The notes beneath the pieces are model-generated. The model saw only the letters and a list, made by a program, of their open reading frames with translations, ran no database searches and was not told the DNA's origin. DNA of 64,000 nucleotides from the NCBI GenBank assembly GCA_963751835.1, contig CAVVWD010000020.1, positions 181,408 to 245,407 on the forward strand. The letters are read 5' to 3'. Below are positions 8,994 through 16,746 of this stretch, one piece after another. A program made the translations under genes and the position numbers. This DNA is from JACVRW01 sp963751835. Lineage in GTDB: Bacteria; Actinomycetota; Thermoleophilia; Solirubrobacterales; Thermoleophilaceae. The stretch's first letter is position 1; every line of letters begins with the position of its first letter.

Positions 8994-9680
8994 ATGGCCG
9001 CACGCTTGAAGGGTTTTCTTCCGTTGGCGCTGGTGATCGGCGTCCTTGCCTTCCTGTACGTCGAGTTCGCGCTCAACTTCAGCTTTCACTGGTTCACCGA
9101 CGGTGATCTGGGCAACGGCCTCGAGCTGCCCAAGAGCTTCCATCTCGTCGTGCCCGCGGCATTCGTGGCGTGGGGCTTGTTCTTCGCCGCCGGTGGCGAC
9201 AACGCCGCGTTCACGAAGGTCTGCATCGCCATCTTCTTCGGCTGCGCCACCGCGTTCCTCATGATCGTGCTCGCCAGCGCCACCGCCGACCTGCCGGACT
9301 TCTGGGGCATCTCGCTGTGGGTCGGCGTCATGTCCGCACTCCTCGTGGCGTTCGCCGCGCTGGGCGACTGGTACTACATCCCGGCGACCTTCCCGGCCTT
9401 CGCTTCAGTCGTGTTCTGGTGGCTCGCCACAGGGGCTGACGGCTGGGCCGAGAACGGCGGCGGAGTCGGCAACAGCGTCGAGGCCCTGGGCGACCCGGCG
9501 ACGGTCGGTCTCGGCGCGTTCGCCGGCATCCTCTCGACGCCCTACGAGTGGGTCGCCATAAACATCTTCGTCACGCTCATAATCGGTGCCGTGCTCGGGA
9601 TCACCTCCGCGAAGCTCGCCGCGGCGATCACGCCCAAGGAGAGGACAGAGGAGAGGATGGAGGAGACGACGGCTGCCTGA
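8994..9680 (+). CDS. DUF1097-like integral membrane protein
   Basis: This small membrane protein has about six hydrophobic segments. The motif GLFFAAGGD after the second segment is characteristic of the DUF1097 (YcdZ-like) family, which has no defined function. The C-terminus is charged and cytoplasmic (PKERTEERMEETTAA). The start is uncertain: TTG 8982, GTG 8985 and ATG 8994 are all in frame near an AAAGG; I prefer the ATG (228 aa). It lies 35 bp after the VOC gene on the same strand. Confidence 0.65.
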   Translation: MAARLKGFLPLALVIGVLAFLYVEFALNFSFHWFTDGDLGNGLELPKSFHLVVPAAFVAWGLFFAAGGDNAAFTKVCIAIFFGCATAFLMIVLASATADLPDFWGISLWVGVMSALLVAFAALGDWYYIPATFPAFASVVFWWLATGADGWAENGGGVGNSVEALGDPATVGLGAFAGILSTPYEWVAINIFVTLIIGAVLGITSAKLAAAITPKERTEERMEETTAA

Positions 9681-9681
9681 A

Positions 9682-9927
9682 ATGGCCGAGATCAGCGTCA
9701 CCGTGGGGAAGGGGGGCCACGCCCATCTCAACCTCACCGGGTCATCGATGGTCGAGATCCGCCATTCAGTCGAGCTGAGCGGGCTCGAGCAGACCGAAAC
9801 GGTGCCGGCGCTCGAGTCGATCGTCCTGCAGTTCGACCACTACGGGCGCTTGGCCGGCATAGAGGTGACCGACGCCGCCCACTCGGTGCTGCCACCCTGG
9901 CTGCTGGAGGGCGCCCCTAGCGAGTGA
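9682..9927 (+). CDS. Small DUF2283-like protein
   Basis: This 81-aa protein has a beta-rich pattern ending IVLQFDHYGRLAGIEVTDA, which resembles the DUF2283 consensus (aspartate, glycine, then GIEI). Its function is unknown. It begins one base after the DUF1097 stop, so the two are probably co-translated. Its last 11 bases overlap the 3' end of the opposite-strand gene. Confidence 0.6.
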   Translation: MAEISVTVGKGGHAHLNLTGSSMVEIRHSVELSGLEQTETVPALESIVLQFDHYGRLAGIEVTDAAHSVLPPWLLEGAPSE

Positions 9928-10204
9928 CCAGCTTGTGGACCGGGTTGACCTCTGGCTCCGCCACCGGGGGAGCCTGGCCGCCGGCGAGCTCTTGGATCGC
10001 CGGCAGCAGTTTCTGTTCGCGGAACCGGTCGAAGGCCTCGCGCGACTCCCAGACCGTGATCACCCGCCATCCCTGCTCGACGGGCCCGGCGATGTGGAGC
10101 TGGCATCCGTCCGGAAGCTGGTCGCCAGGCATCACCCTGCCCGTGATCGCCTCGTACATCTCTGCATTGAGCCCGGGAGCGACGACCGAAACGACAACCG
10201 ACAT
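9917..10204 (-). CDS. Small dimeric alpha/beta-barrel (ABM/Dabb-like) protein
   Basis: This 95-aa protein has the layout of antibiotic-biosynthesis-monooxygenase-like ferredoxin folds: a beta strand (MSVVVSVVAPG), a helix, a strand ending WRVITVWESREAFDRFRE, and a helix. I chose the ATG at 10204 because the minus strand has GGGGAGG just upstream. No substrate can be assigned. Two other proteins of similar size and fold occur at 26.1 and 43.2 kb. Confidence 0.65.
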   Translation of the reverse strand: MSVVVSVVAPGLNAEMYEAITGRVMPGDQLPDGCQLHIAGPVEQGWRVITVWESREAFDRFREQKLLPAIQELAGGQAPPVAEPEVNPVHKLVTR

Positions 10205-10300
10205 AGGGACCTCCCCTCGCTGCTGCTGGCACACGTAAAATAGCCAGGCGGTCCGCGGGACGCCAGGTCTGGTCCCGAGAATGATCCCAGGGTTCCGAAA

Positions 10301-10708
10301 ATGGCAAATGACAAGCCGAATGCGTCCGAGCTGATAGACAAGAGGATCAGGGAGCTGGGCGATTGGCGCGGCAAGACGCTCAGCAAGGTACGAGGAATCA
10401 TCAAGGAAGCGGACCCCGATATCGTCGAGGAGTGGAAGTGGGTGAAACCCACCAACCCCGGAACACCGGTCTGGGCCCACAACGGGGATATCTGTACTGG
10501 TGAGACCTACAAGAACGTGGTCAAGCTGACATTCTTCAAAGGTGCTGCTTTGAACGATCCGTCAGGTCTATTCAACTCCAGCCTTGACGGGAAGGTCAGG
10601 CGTGCCATCGACATCAAAGAGAATGACAAGATTAACGAAAATGCGCTAAAGAACCTCATTCGTGAAGCTGTGGCGCTGAATCTAAAAAGCAAGAAACATT
10701 CCGCTTGA
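10301..10708 (+). CDS. DUF1801-family protein, likely acquired
   Basis: This 135-aa protein matches the DUF1801 (YdhG-like) layout: EADPDIVEEWKWVKP, a GDICTGETYKNVVKLTFFKGA strand pair, and a lysine-rich C-terminal helix. Its function is unknown. The gene is visibly richer in A and T than its neighbours, especially in the 3' half, and uses codons such as AAA, AAT and TTA-type leucines rarely seen elsewhere in the window. Recent transfer is the simplest explanation. It is flanked by genes facing both ways and is not in an operon. Confidence 0.7.
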   Translation: MANDKPNASELIDKRIRELGDWRGKTLSKVRGIIKEADPDIVEEWKWVKPTNPGTPVWAHNGDICTGETYKNVVKLTFFKGAALNDPSGLFNSSLDGKVRRAIDIKENDKINENALKNLIREAVALNLKSKKHSA

Positions 10709-10964
10709 AAATGCTAGGCAGAGCGTGCGAATCCCGACAATTAGACACACGCTCTGGCTGGCCTACGCCGCGCGAACTTCGAACTCCGTAAGCGTGACAG
10801 GCGTCTCCGGTGTGCCGGGGGGCAAACGCTACCCCCTGGGACGCCGATGCCCGACCGACACGCGGGACGATTCGGGATCAACCCGCTGCGGGTGATGCGC
10901 GGGATACGCTGTCGTGGTCCAGTGTTGATGGGCCCTATCTCCCTGCGCGCGAGGAGGCAAAGCC

Positions 10965-12473
10965 GTGCCAAACACCGAGCTGCCCAACATCGTCGTCTTC
11001 TGGGGCGACGACATCGGAATCACGAACCTGAGCTGCTACGGCGACGGGGTGATGGGCTACCGCACGCCCAACATCGACCGCCTCGCTGACGAGGGGATGC
11101 GGTTCACGGACTCGTACGGCGAGCAGAGCTGCACGGCTGGACGGTCCGCGTTCATCACGGGTCAGAGCGTCTACCGGACCGGACTGAGCAAGGTCGGGAT
11201 CCCGGGGGCGGAGGACGGGATCAGTGCTGAGGACCCGACCATCGCCGAGCTCCTGAAGCCGCTCGGGTATGCCACCGGCCAGTTCGGGAAGAACCACCTC
11301 GGCGACCGCGACGAGCATCTGCCGACGATGCACGGCTTCGACGAGTTCTTCGGCAACCTCTACCACCTGAACGCCGAGGAGGAGCCGGAGCACCCCGACT
11401 ACCCCGACCCCGAACACTACCCCGAGTTTCGGGAGCGCTACGGGCCCCGCGGTGTCCTCCACAGCAAGATGACGAGCACCGGCCGGCACACCATCAAGGA
11501 CACCGGGCCGCTGACGAAGAAGCGCATGCAGACGATCGACGACGAGATCGTCGACGGCGCGATCGACTTCATCGGGCGAAAGCACCGGGCGAGGACGCCG
11601 TTCTTCACGTGGATCAACACCACCCACATGCACTTCCGGACCCACACGAAGCGCAGGAGCCTGGGGCAGGCGGGGCGCTGGCAGTCCCCCTACCACGACA
11701 CGATGATCGACCACGACAAGCACGTGGGGAAGGTGCTCGACCACCTCGACAAACTCGGCATCTCCGAGAACACGATCGTCGTGTACTCGACCGACAACGG
11801 CGTGCACATGAACTCGTGGCCGGACGCCGGAATGACGCCGTTCCGGTCCGAGAAGAACACCAACTGGGAGGGCGCCTTCCGCGTTCCGCAGGTCATCCGC
11901 TGGCCGGGCCGAATCCCCGCCGGCGTGGTCTCCAACGAGATCGTCAGCCATCTCGACTGGCTGCCGACGTTCCTGGCCGCCGCAGGCGAGCCCGACATCA
12001 AGCAGAAGCTTGTAGAGGGACACGAGGCGGGGGACAGGAAGTTCAGGGTCCACCTCGACGGCCACAACCTGCTCCCCTATCTCACGGGCGAGATCGACGA
12101 GAGCCCCCGGAGGGGGTTCTTCTACTTCTCGGACGACGGCGACCTGGTGGCATTGCGATACGACAACTGGAAGATCGTCTTCATGCAGCAGCGCATGCGC
12201 GGGACCCTGGCCATCTGGGGCGAGCCGTTCGTGGCGACGCGGATCCCCTATCTCTACAACCTGCGGACCGACCCGTTCGAGCGCGCCGACGTCACCTCCA
12301 ACACGTACTGGGACTGGTACCTCGAGCGAGCCTTCATCCTCATGCCCGCACAGGCGGTCGTTGGCGAGTTCCTCGGCACATTCATCGACTTCCCACCGCG
12401 GATGGAGGCGGCCAGCTTCACGATCGACCAGGTACAGGAGAAGCTCGAGGCCGCGATCAGCTCTGGCCGCTGA
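10965..12473 (+). CDS. Arylsulfatase, type I (formylglycine-dependent)
   Basis: This 502-aa sulfatase hydrolyses sulfate esters. The N-terminal metal site is WGDDIG and the modification motif is C56-T-A-G-R, the C-x-[PA]-x-R pattern in which cysteine becomes formylglycine. YSTDNG carries the second metal ligand pair. There is no signal peptide, so it appears cytoplasmic. The GTG start has GAGGAGG seven bases upstream. The matching modifying enzyme starts 14 bp downstream, so they form a two-gene operon. The 256 bp before it hold no gene. The substrate is unknown. Confidence 0.9.
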   Translation: MPNTELPNIVVFWGDDIGITNLSCYGDGVMGYRTPNIDRLADEGMRFTDSYGEQSCTAGRSAFITGQSVYRTGLSKVGIPGAEDGISAEDPTIAELLKPLGYATGQFGKNHLGDRDEHLPTMHGFDEFFGNLYHLNAEEEPEHPDYPDPEHYPEFRERYGPRGVLHSKMTSTGRHTIKDTGPLTKKRMQTIDDEIVDGAIDFIGRKHRARTPFFTWINTTHMHFRTHTKRRSLGQAGRWQSPYHDTMIDHDKHVGKVLDHLDKLGISENTIVVYSTDNGVHMNSWPDAGMTPFRSEKNTNWEGAFRVPQVIRWPGRIPAGVVSNEIVSHLDWLPTFLAAAGEPDIKQKLVEGHEAGDRKFRVHLDGHNLLPYLTGEIDESPRRGFFYFSDDGDLVALRYDNWKIVFMQQRMRGTLAIWGEPFVATRIPYLYNLRTDPFERADVTSNTYWDWYLERAFILMPAQAVVGEFLGTFIDFPPRMEAASFTIDQVQEKLEAAISSGR

Positions 12474-12487
12474 GCCGAAGCCGGGCC

Positions 12488-13390
12488 GTGGAGGCACCGC
12501 CCTTTCGTGACATGGTCCGGATTCCGGGCGGGGCATTCACCATGGGCTCGGACGAGCACTACCCGGAGGAGGCGCCCGCCCACCGCGTCGCGATGGGCGG
12601 GTTCTTGATGGACGCAACCGCGGTCACGAACGCCGAGTTCGCTGCCTTCGTCGAGGCGACTGGATACCTGACTGTCGCGGAGCGGCCGCTGGACCCGGCC
12701 GACTTTCCGGGCGCGCCTCCGGAGAACCTGGTCCCGGGCTCGCTCGTCTTCACGCTGACTCCGGGTCCCGTCGATCTGCGGCACATGAGCCAGTGGTGGA
12801 CGTGGACGCCGGGCGCCTGCTGGAAGCATCCGGCCGGGCCGGATTCGTCGCTCGCCGGTCGTGAGAACCATCCGGTGGTGCAGGTCGCGTACGAGGACGC
12901 GCAGGCGTACGCGGCCTGGGCCGGGAAGGAGCTGCCGACCGAGGCCGAGTGGGAGCTGGCAGCCCGCGCCGGCCTGGACGGCGCCACGTACACCTGGGGC
13001 GACGCTCCCGAGGGCGGAGGGCAGAAGCTGGCCAACTACTGGCACGGCGATTTCCCCTGGCGGCCGGAGTCGGGTTACGGCACGACAGCTCCGGTGGGCT
13101 CGTACCCGCCCAACGGCTTCGGCCTCTTCGACATGGCCGGAAACGTCTGGGAGTGGACGACCGACTGGTACCGCGATCGCCACGTCCCCGCCAACCCGGG
13201 AGGCGGCAGCATCGAAGGGAGCTACGACCCGGCCCAGCCGCAGTTCCGGGTGCCCCGGAAGGTGATCAAGGGCGGCTCGTTCCTCTGTGCCGACAGCTAC
13301 TGCCTGCGCTACCGCCCCGCCGCCCGCCGCCCGCAGATGATCGACACCGGCACGAGCCACATCGGCTTCCGCTGCATCCTCAACGGATAG
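12488..13390 (+). CDS. Formylglycine-generating enzyme (SUMF1/FGE family)
   Basis: This enzyme oxidises the sulfatase active-site cysteine to formylglycine. The domain begins MVRIPGGAFTMGSD and ends GFRCILNG. The copper-binding active cysteines are in GGSFLCADSYCLRYRPAAR, C267 and C272 counted from the GTG at 12488, as in Streptomyces FGE. An alternative start is the ATG at 12512, which would still contain the whole domain. No good ribosome-binding site is visible before either, which suggests coupling to the sulfatase 14 bp upstream. It may also serve the larger sulfatase at 60.5-62.9 kb. Confidence 0.92.
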   Translation: MEAPPFRDMVRIPGGAFTMGSDEHYPEEAPAHRVAMGGFLMDATAVTNAEFAAFVEATGYLTVAERPLDPADFPGAPPENLVPGSLVFTLTPGPVDLRHMSQWWTWTPGACWKHPAGPDSSLAGRENHPVVQVAYEDAQAYAAWAGKELPTEAEWELAARAGLDGATYTWGDAPEGGGQKLANYWHGDFPWRPESGYGTTAPVGSYPPNGFGLFDMAGNVWEWTTDWYRDRHVPANPGGGSIEGSYDPAQPQFRVPRKVIKGGSFLCADSYCLRYRPAARRPQMIDTGTSHIGFRCILNG

Positions 13391-13420
13391 CGGCCCGACG
13401 AAGGGAGCCCGCTCTGGGAC

Positions 13421-13449
13421 TGATGGCGCGGCCGGGTTCGAACCAGCGA
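13421..13449 (-). other. tRNA 3'-end fragment (T arm plus acceptor strand)
   Basis: On the minus strand this contains a complete T arm (stem GCTGG/CCGGC around TTCGAAC) followed by an acceptor-like CGCGCCA. No anticodon arm or D arm precedes it. A nearly identical fragment lies at 46221. It may be an old attachment site or a tRNA relic. It lies in the 114-bp gap before the encapsulated-ferritin gene. Confidence 0.55.
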
Positions 13450-13504
13450 TTCGCGATGATCCTTGCCGGCCGTTTCGAAATCGATCGTTCGAAAGGGAGT
13501 TGCG

Positions 13505-13897
13505 ATGGGATTCGACCAGTATCACGAGCCACCCGATGAGCTGCCCGCCGAGACGCGGACGTTCGCCCGGCTGTGCGCCTCGCTGACCGAGGAGGCGGAG
13601 GCGATCGGCTGGTACGAACAGCGGATCTCGGTCGAGCCCGACCGTGACGCGCGCGCGATCATGCGCGACGCGCAGGGTGAGGAGTTCAAGCACTTCAGCA
13701 TGAACCTCGAGTTCCTGCTGCGGCGGACGCCCCCGTGGCGCGAGATCGCGGAGGGCATTCTCTTCCAGCCCGGCGACATCGTGCAGCATGGCGAGGAGGC
13801 CGAAGAGGAGGCGCTCGACTCGAGCCCGGACCAGCCCACGCAGGGCGACCCGTCCGGCTCGCTCGGGATCGGCAGCCTGAAGGGACGGACCCTGTGA
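13505..13897 (+). CDS. Encapsulated ferritin-like protein (EncFtn), encapsulin cargo
   Basis: This 130-aa ferroxidase is packaged inside an encapsulin shell and oxidises Fe(II) for storage. The two-helix EncFtn core has the expected residues: glutamates 29, 30 and 32, W36-Y37, then E59, E60 and H63, matching the E/E-x-x-H metal sites of Rhodospirillum EncFtn. The acidic linker ends in G-S-L-G-I-G-S-L-K-G (118-127), the cargo-loading peptide that binds the shell interior. AAAGGGAG lies five bases before the ATG. The stop overlaps the shell gene start (GTGA), so cargo and shell are co-translated. Confidence 0.94.
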   Translation: MGFDQYHEPPDELPAETRTFARLCASLTEEAEAIGWYEQRISVEPDRDARAIMRDAQGEEFKHFSMNLEFLLRRTPPWREIAEGILFQPGDIVQHGEEAEEEALDSSPDQPTQGDPSGSLGIGSLKGRTL

Positions 13898-14709
13898 ACC
13901 ACTTACTGCGGTCAGTCGCACCGATATCCGACACGGGCTGGGAGATGCTCGACGACGAGGCCACCCAGCGGTTGGCTCCCACGCTCGCCGCCCGGAAGCT
14001 CGTCGACTTCTCAGGCCCCCACGGCTGGGAGCACTCCGGCACGAATCTCGGACGGGTCGGCGAGCTCACCGACAGTCCTGCCGACGGCGTCGGGGCGCAT
14101 CAGCGGCGCGTGCTGCCGCTCGTCGAGTTGCGCGCGGCCTTCAGCGTGTCTCGCGCGGAGCTGCGCGACGCCGACCGGGGCGCCGCAGACACCGACCTCG
14201 CGAGCCTCGACGAGGCCGCGCAGCGGATCGCACGGGCGGAGAACAGCGCCGTGTGTCACGGGTTCGACGCTGCCGGGATCGCCGGGATCACGCAGGCGGC
14301 ATCGCATACGCCGATTGAGCTGAGCGAGGACTTCGACGCCTATCCGGGGCACGTGGCCAAGGCCGTGGAAGTGCTCCTGGAGGCCGGAATCGACGGTCCC
14401 TACGGGCTCGCGCTCGGCCCCGCCTGCTACACCGGCGTGATCGAGACGACCGAGCACGGCGGCTACCTGGTGTTCGACCATCTCCGCAAGATCCTCGGTG
14501 GCCCGATCGTCCGGGCCCCCGGTGTGGAGGGAGCGCTGGTGCTCAGCATGCGCGGCGGCGACTTCCTGTTCGACTCAGGCCAGGACCTCTCGATCGGCTA
14601 CGACAGCCACGACTCCGAGACCGTGGGGCTCTACCTCGAAGAGAGCTTCAGCTTCCGGGTCGCGACGAATGAGGCCGCGATCGCGCTCGTAAACGCGCCG
14701 ACCCGGTAA
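13894..14709 (+). CDS. Encapsulin nanocompartment shell protein (family 1)
   Basis: This HK97-fold shell protein self-assembles into a protein compartment around the ferritin cargo encoded just upstream. At 271 aa it has the family 1 length. Typical segments are the N-terminal MNHLLRSVAPISDTGWEMLDDEA, the RKLVDFSGPHGWE region, the E-loop around RRVLPLVELRAAFSVSRAEL, and the C-terminal YLEESFSFRVATNEAAI. It starts with GTG overlapping the cargo stop. Cargo and shell together predict an iron-storage or oxidative-stress compartment. Confidence 0.95.
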   Translation: MNHLLRSVAPISDTGWEMLDDEATQRLAPTLAARKLVDFSGPHGWEHSGTNLGRVGELTDSPADGVGAHQRRVLPLVELRAAFSVSRAELRDADRGAADTDLASLDEAAQRIARAENSAVCHGFDAAGIAGITQAASHTPIELSEDFDAYPGHVAKAVEVLLEAGIDGPYGLALGPACYTGVIETTEHGGYLVFDHLRKILGGPIVRAPGVEGALVLSMRGGDFLFDSGQDLSIGYDSHDSETVGLYLEESFSFRVATNEAAIALVNAPTR

Positions 14710-14721
14710 CGGCGATGGCGT

Positions 14722-15075
14722 TCACGGGTTCTCCCCTGGTGTGGGCAGAGCCATTGCCTCGGCCACCGCCTCCGGGCTGAAGCTGCCGCCGTCATCGATC
14801 CAGCGCCCAGCGTCAAGCCGCGCCTGGGCGAGAATCGCCTCGCGGCGGGCGAAGAAGTCGTCGACCCGACCGGCGATCCGCTGGTGTGTGCCCAGCGAGC
14901 TGTCATCGGCCGCGCCGTCACGGTCCTTGATCGAGCGGAAGCCGACGATTTCAGCGAGCTCGCCGACCGGCTCGAGCAGGGAGCCGCAGCCGGGGCAGAG
15001 ATCGCCGACCAGGTCGTCCGGGCCTGCCGCGCTGTACAGGCGGGTCCTGCAGGCTACGCATTTGAAGTGAGGCAT
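14722..15075 (-). CDS. Zinc-ribbon protein of unknown function
   Basis: This 117-aa protein starts with a treble-clef/zinc-ribbon signature: CVAC at the N-terminus and CPGC about 20 residues later. An acidic helical region follows that I do not recognise. It is divergent from the winged-helix regulator, and the two share the intergenic region holding a perfect inverted repeat. The pair may therefore be co-regulated. Confidence 0.65.
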   Translation of the reverse strand: MPHFKCVACRTRLYSAAGPDDLVGDLCPGCGSLLEPVGELAEIVGFRSIKDRDGAADDSSLGTHQRIAGRVDDFFARREAILAQARLDAGRWIDDGGSFSPEAVAEAMALPTPGENP

Positions 15076-15094
15076 CAGGGCCGCCTTCGCTCGG

Positions 15095-15117
15095 TGTCAT
15101 GATCACTATACATGACA
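15095..15117. promoter_or_regulatory. Inverted repeat operator candidate
   Basis: A perfect 7-bp inverted repeat, TGTCATG-N9-CATGACA, lies between the divergent zinc-ribbon gene and the winged-helix gene. The regulator beside it is the natural candidate to bind here. The repeat would overlap the regulator's coding start if translation began at 15112, which is one reason to prefer the ATG at 15148. Confidence 0.5.
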
Positions 15118-15147
15118 ATTGAGTCTAGAACGGCTAGTCTAGTGTAT

Positions 15148-15459
15148 ATGCGTCCGGACGGAACGCCCAGCTGGTCGTTTCTCACCAACCACGCCCAGGT
15201 GCTGCTTTGCATCGCACAAGACCCGGGAGTCCGCTTGCGCGAGATCGGCGAGGCGGTCGGGATCACCGAGCGCGCGGCGCACCGGATCGTCGTCGAGCTC
15301 GCCGCCGCCGGCTACATCTCACGCAAGCGCAACGGCCGGCGCAACCACTACACGATCCAGTCCCACCTGCCCCTCCCCGACCCGCTCGCCCGCGAGCAGA
15401 AGATCGGCGACCTGCTGGCCATCCTCGCCGGACAGCCGCTGGCCGAGACGAATGGCTAG
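15148..15459 (+). CDS. Winged-helix (MarR/ArsR-like) transcriptional regulator
   Basis: This regulator of about 103 aa has a central winged helix: helices in NHAQVLLCIAQDPGVRLREIGEAVGITERAAHRIVVEL and a basic wing in ISRKRNGRRNHYTI. The upstream ATG at 15112 would add 12 residues but falls inside the palindrome; neither start has a clear ribosome-binding site, so a leaderless transcript is possible. It overlaps the next gene by eight bases. Effector unknown. Confidence 0.75.
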   Translation: MRPDGTPSWSFLTNHAQVLLCIAQDPGVRLREIGEAVGITERAAHRIVVELAAAGYISRKRNGRRNHYTIQSHLPLPDPLAREQKIGDLLAILAGQPLAETNG

Positions 15460-16513
15460 CCCGACGCTGACACCAAGGCCGGTCGCGGCTAGCGAACCGA
15501 TCGGCGTGGCGGCGCGACCGCCCGGCACGAGTCGGCTGGCGGGACTGACCGTCGGCCTCCGCGACTTCGGCCGCCGCCGACGTACGCTGATCACGGTCGT
15601 GGGCTCGCTGGCCACCGCGGTGATCCTCGCGTTCCTGCTCGCCGGGCGCCGCGACGATTTCGCCGCCGCGCTCTCCGGCGCCGCGGCGTGGGTGCTCGCG
15701 GTAACCGTGCTCCTGCAGATCGTCGCGCTGCTCGCGCGCAGCGAGGCGTGGCATCTGACCATCGAGGAGGCCGGCGGGACGGTCGACCGCCGCGTTCTCT
15801 ATCGCGCGTCGAGCATGGGCGTCCTTGGCGGCCTGCTCAACGCGCAGGCGGCGGTCGCCGCCCGGATCGCCGCGCTGCGCCGCTCCTCGCCGGACGTCAG
15901 TCCGCGGGTGCCGACGCTGATCGCCGCTGAGTTTCCGATTCTCGCCGTCGAGGCGATGCTGGCCGCGCTGGCGTCGTTCACGCTGGTGGGGCCGTTGGGC
16001 CTGCCGTGGTGGGTGCCGCTCGCCTGCCTTGCGGTGATCGGGGCGGCGAGCGCCGGGCTGCGTCAGGTCGCCCTGCGGAAGGGCCGCGAGCTCTGGAGGG
16101 GACTCGCCATAGTCCGCAGCCTGCCCGGCGGAAGCCGTCTGATCGGCTTCGTGCTGGTCGCTGTGTTCGCGCAGATCTTCCGTAATTGGCTGCTGCTGCA
16201 CGCGGTCGGCGTCAACGCCTCGTTCTTCGACGCAATCGCCGTGTTGATCGCGGTGGTGACGCTCGCTCAGCTGCCGGTCGGTCCCAGCGTCGGCGCCGCG
16301 GCCGCGGTGCTCATCCTGGGCAGCGACGGAGTGGCGGCGGCAGCGGCCGCCGGCGTGCTGATGACCGTGACCGGTACGGTCGGCGGACTGTGCTTCGCCG
16401 CGTGGGCCGGCGCCGACAAGCTCTGGTCCGTCAGTGGCTGGGGCGCGGCGCGGCGGCGTGCTCGGGCCCGATTCCTGCGGTTGCATCGGAAGCCTGACTG
16501 CATGCCTCACTGA
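15452..16513 (+). CDS. Lysylphosphatidylglycerol synthetase-type flippase membrane protein
   Basis: This 353-aa membrane protein has seven to eight hydrophobic segments and the pattern of the LPG synthase TM region/UPF0104 family (AAFPILAVEAML-type core, LPVGPSVGAAAAVL near the end). Only the membrane domain is present, so a lipid flippase role is more likely than aminoacyl transfer; this is inference. The start overlaps the winged-helix regulator, suggesting co-transcription. The 233 bp that follow hold the ribosome-binding site of the nitric oxide reductase gene and no other recognised feature. Confidence 0.72.
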   Translation: MASPTLTPRPVAASEPIGVAARPPGTSRLAGLTVGLRDFGRRRRTLITVVGSLATAVILAFLLAGRRDDFAAALSGAAAWVLAVTVLLQIVALLARSEAWHLTIEEAGGTVDRRVLYRASSMGVLGGLLNAQAAVAARIAALRRSSPDVSPRVPTLIAAEFPILAVEAMLAALASFTLVGPLGLPWWVPLACLAVIGAASAGLRQVALRKGRELWRGLAIVRSLPGGSRLIGFVLVAVFAQIFRNWLLLHAVGVNASFFDAIAVLIAVVTLAQLPVGPSVGAAAAVLILGSDGVAAAAAAGVLMTVTGTVGGLCFAAWAGADKLWSVSGWGAARRRARARFLRLHRKPDCMPH

Positions 16514-16746
16514 GCCAACAGGCTCGCGGTCTTGACCGGTGAGGATCGCTAGAGCGTCATCGGCCGAGGCGCGCGCCCAGGCCGGCGGGCTGTGCTGGGG
16601 TGGACCTGACTCCCGAGCTGTTCGAGGCCGGCCGAAAGCGCGCCCGGCAGGCCCGGCGCTGAGGAGAACATGCAACCCCACGGGTACGATGATGCGCGCG
16701 CGTCGGTATCCGGTGTGTTGCTCAGCTGCTCGAAGGGGAGTGGTGC

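Noticed and set aside
11609..12487. Extension of the FGE gene far upstream in the same open frame
   Set aside because: The upstream part overlaps the sulfatase in another frame and has shadow composition; FGE homology begins at the GTG at 12488.
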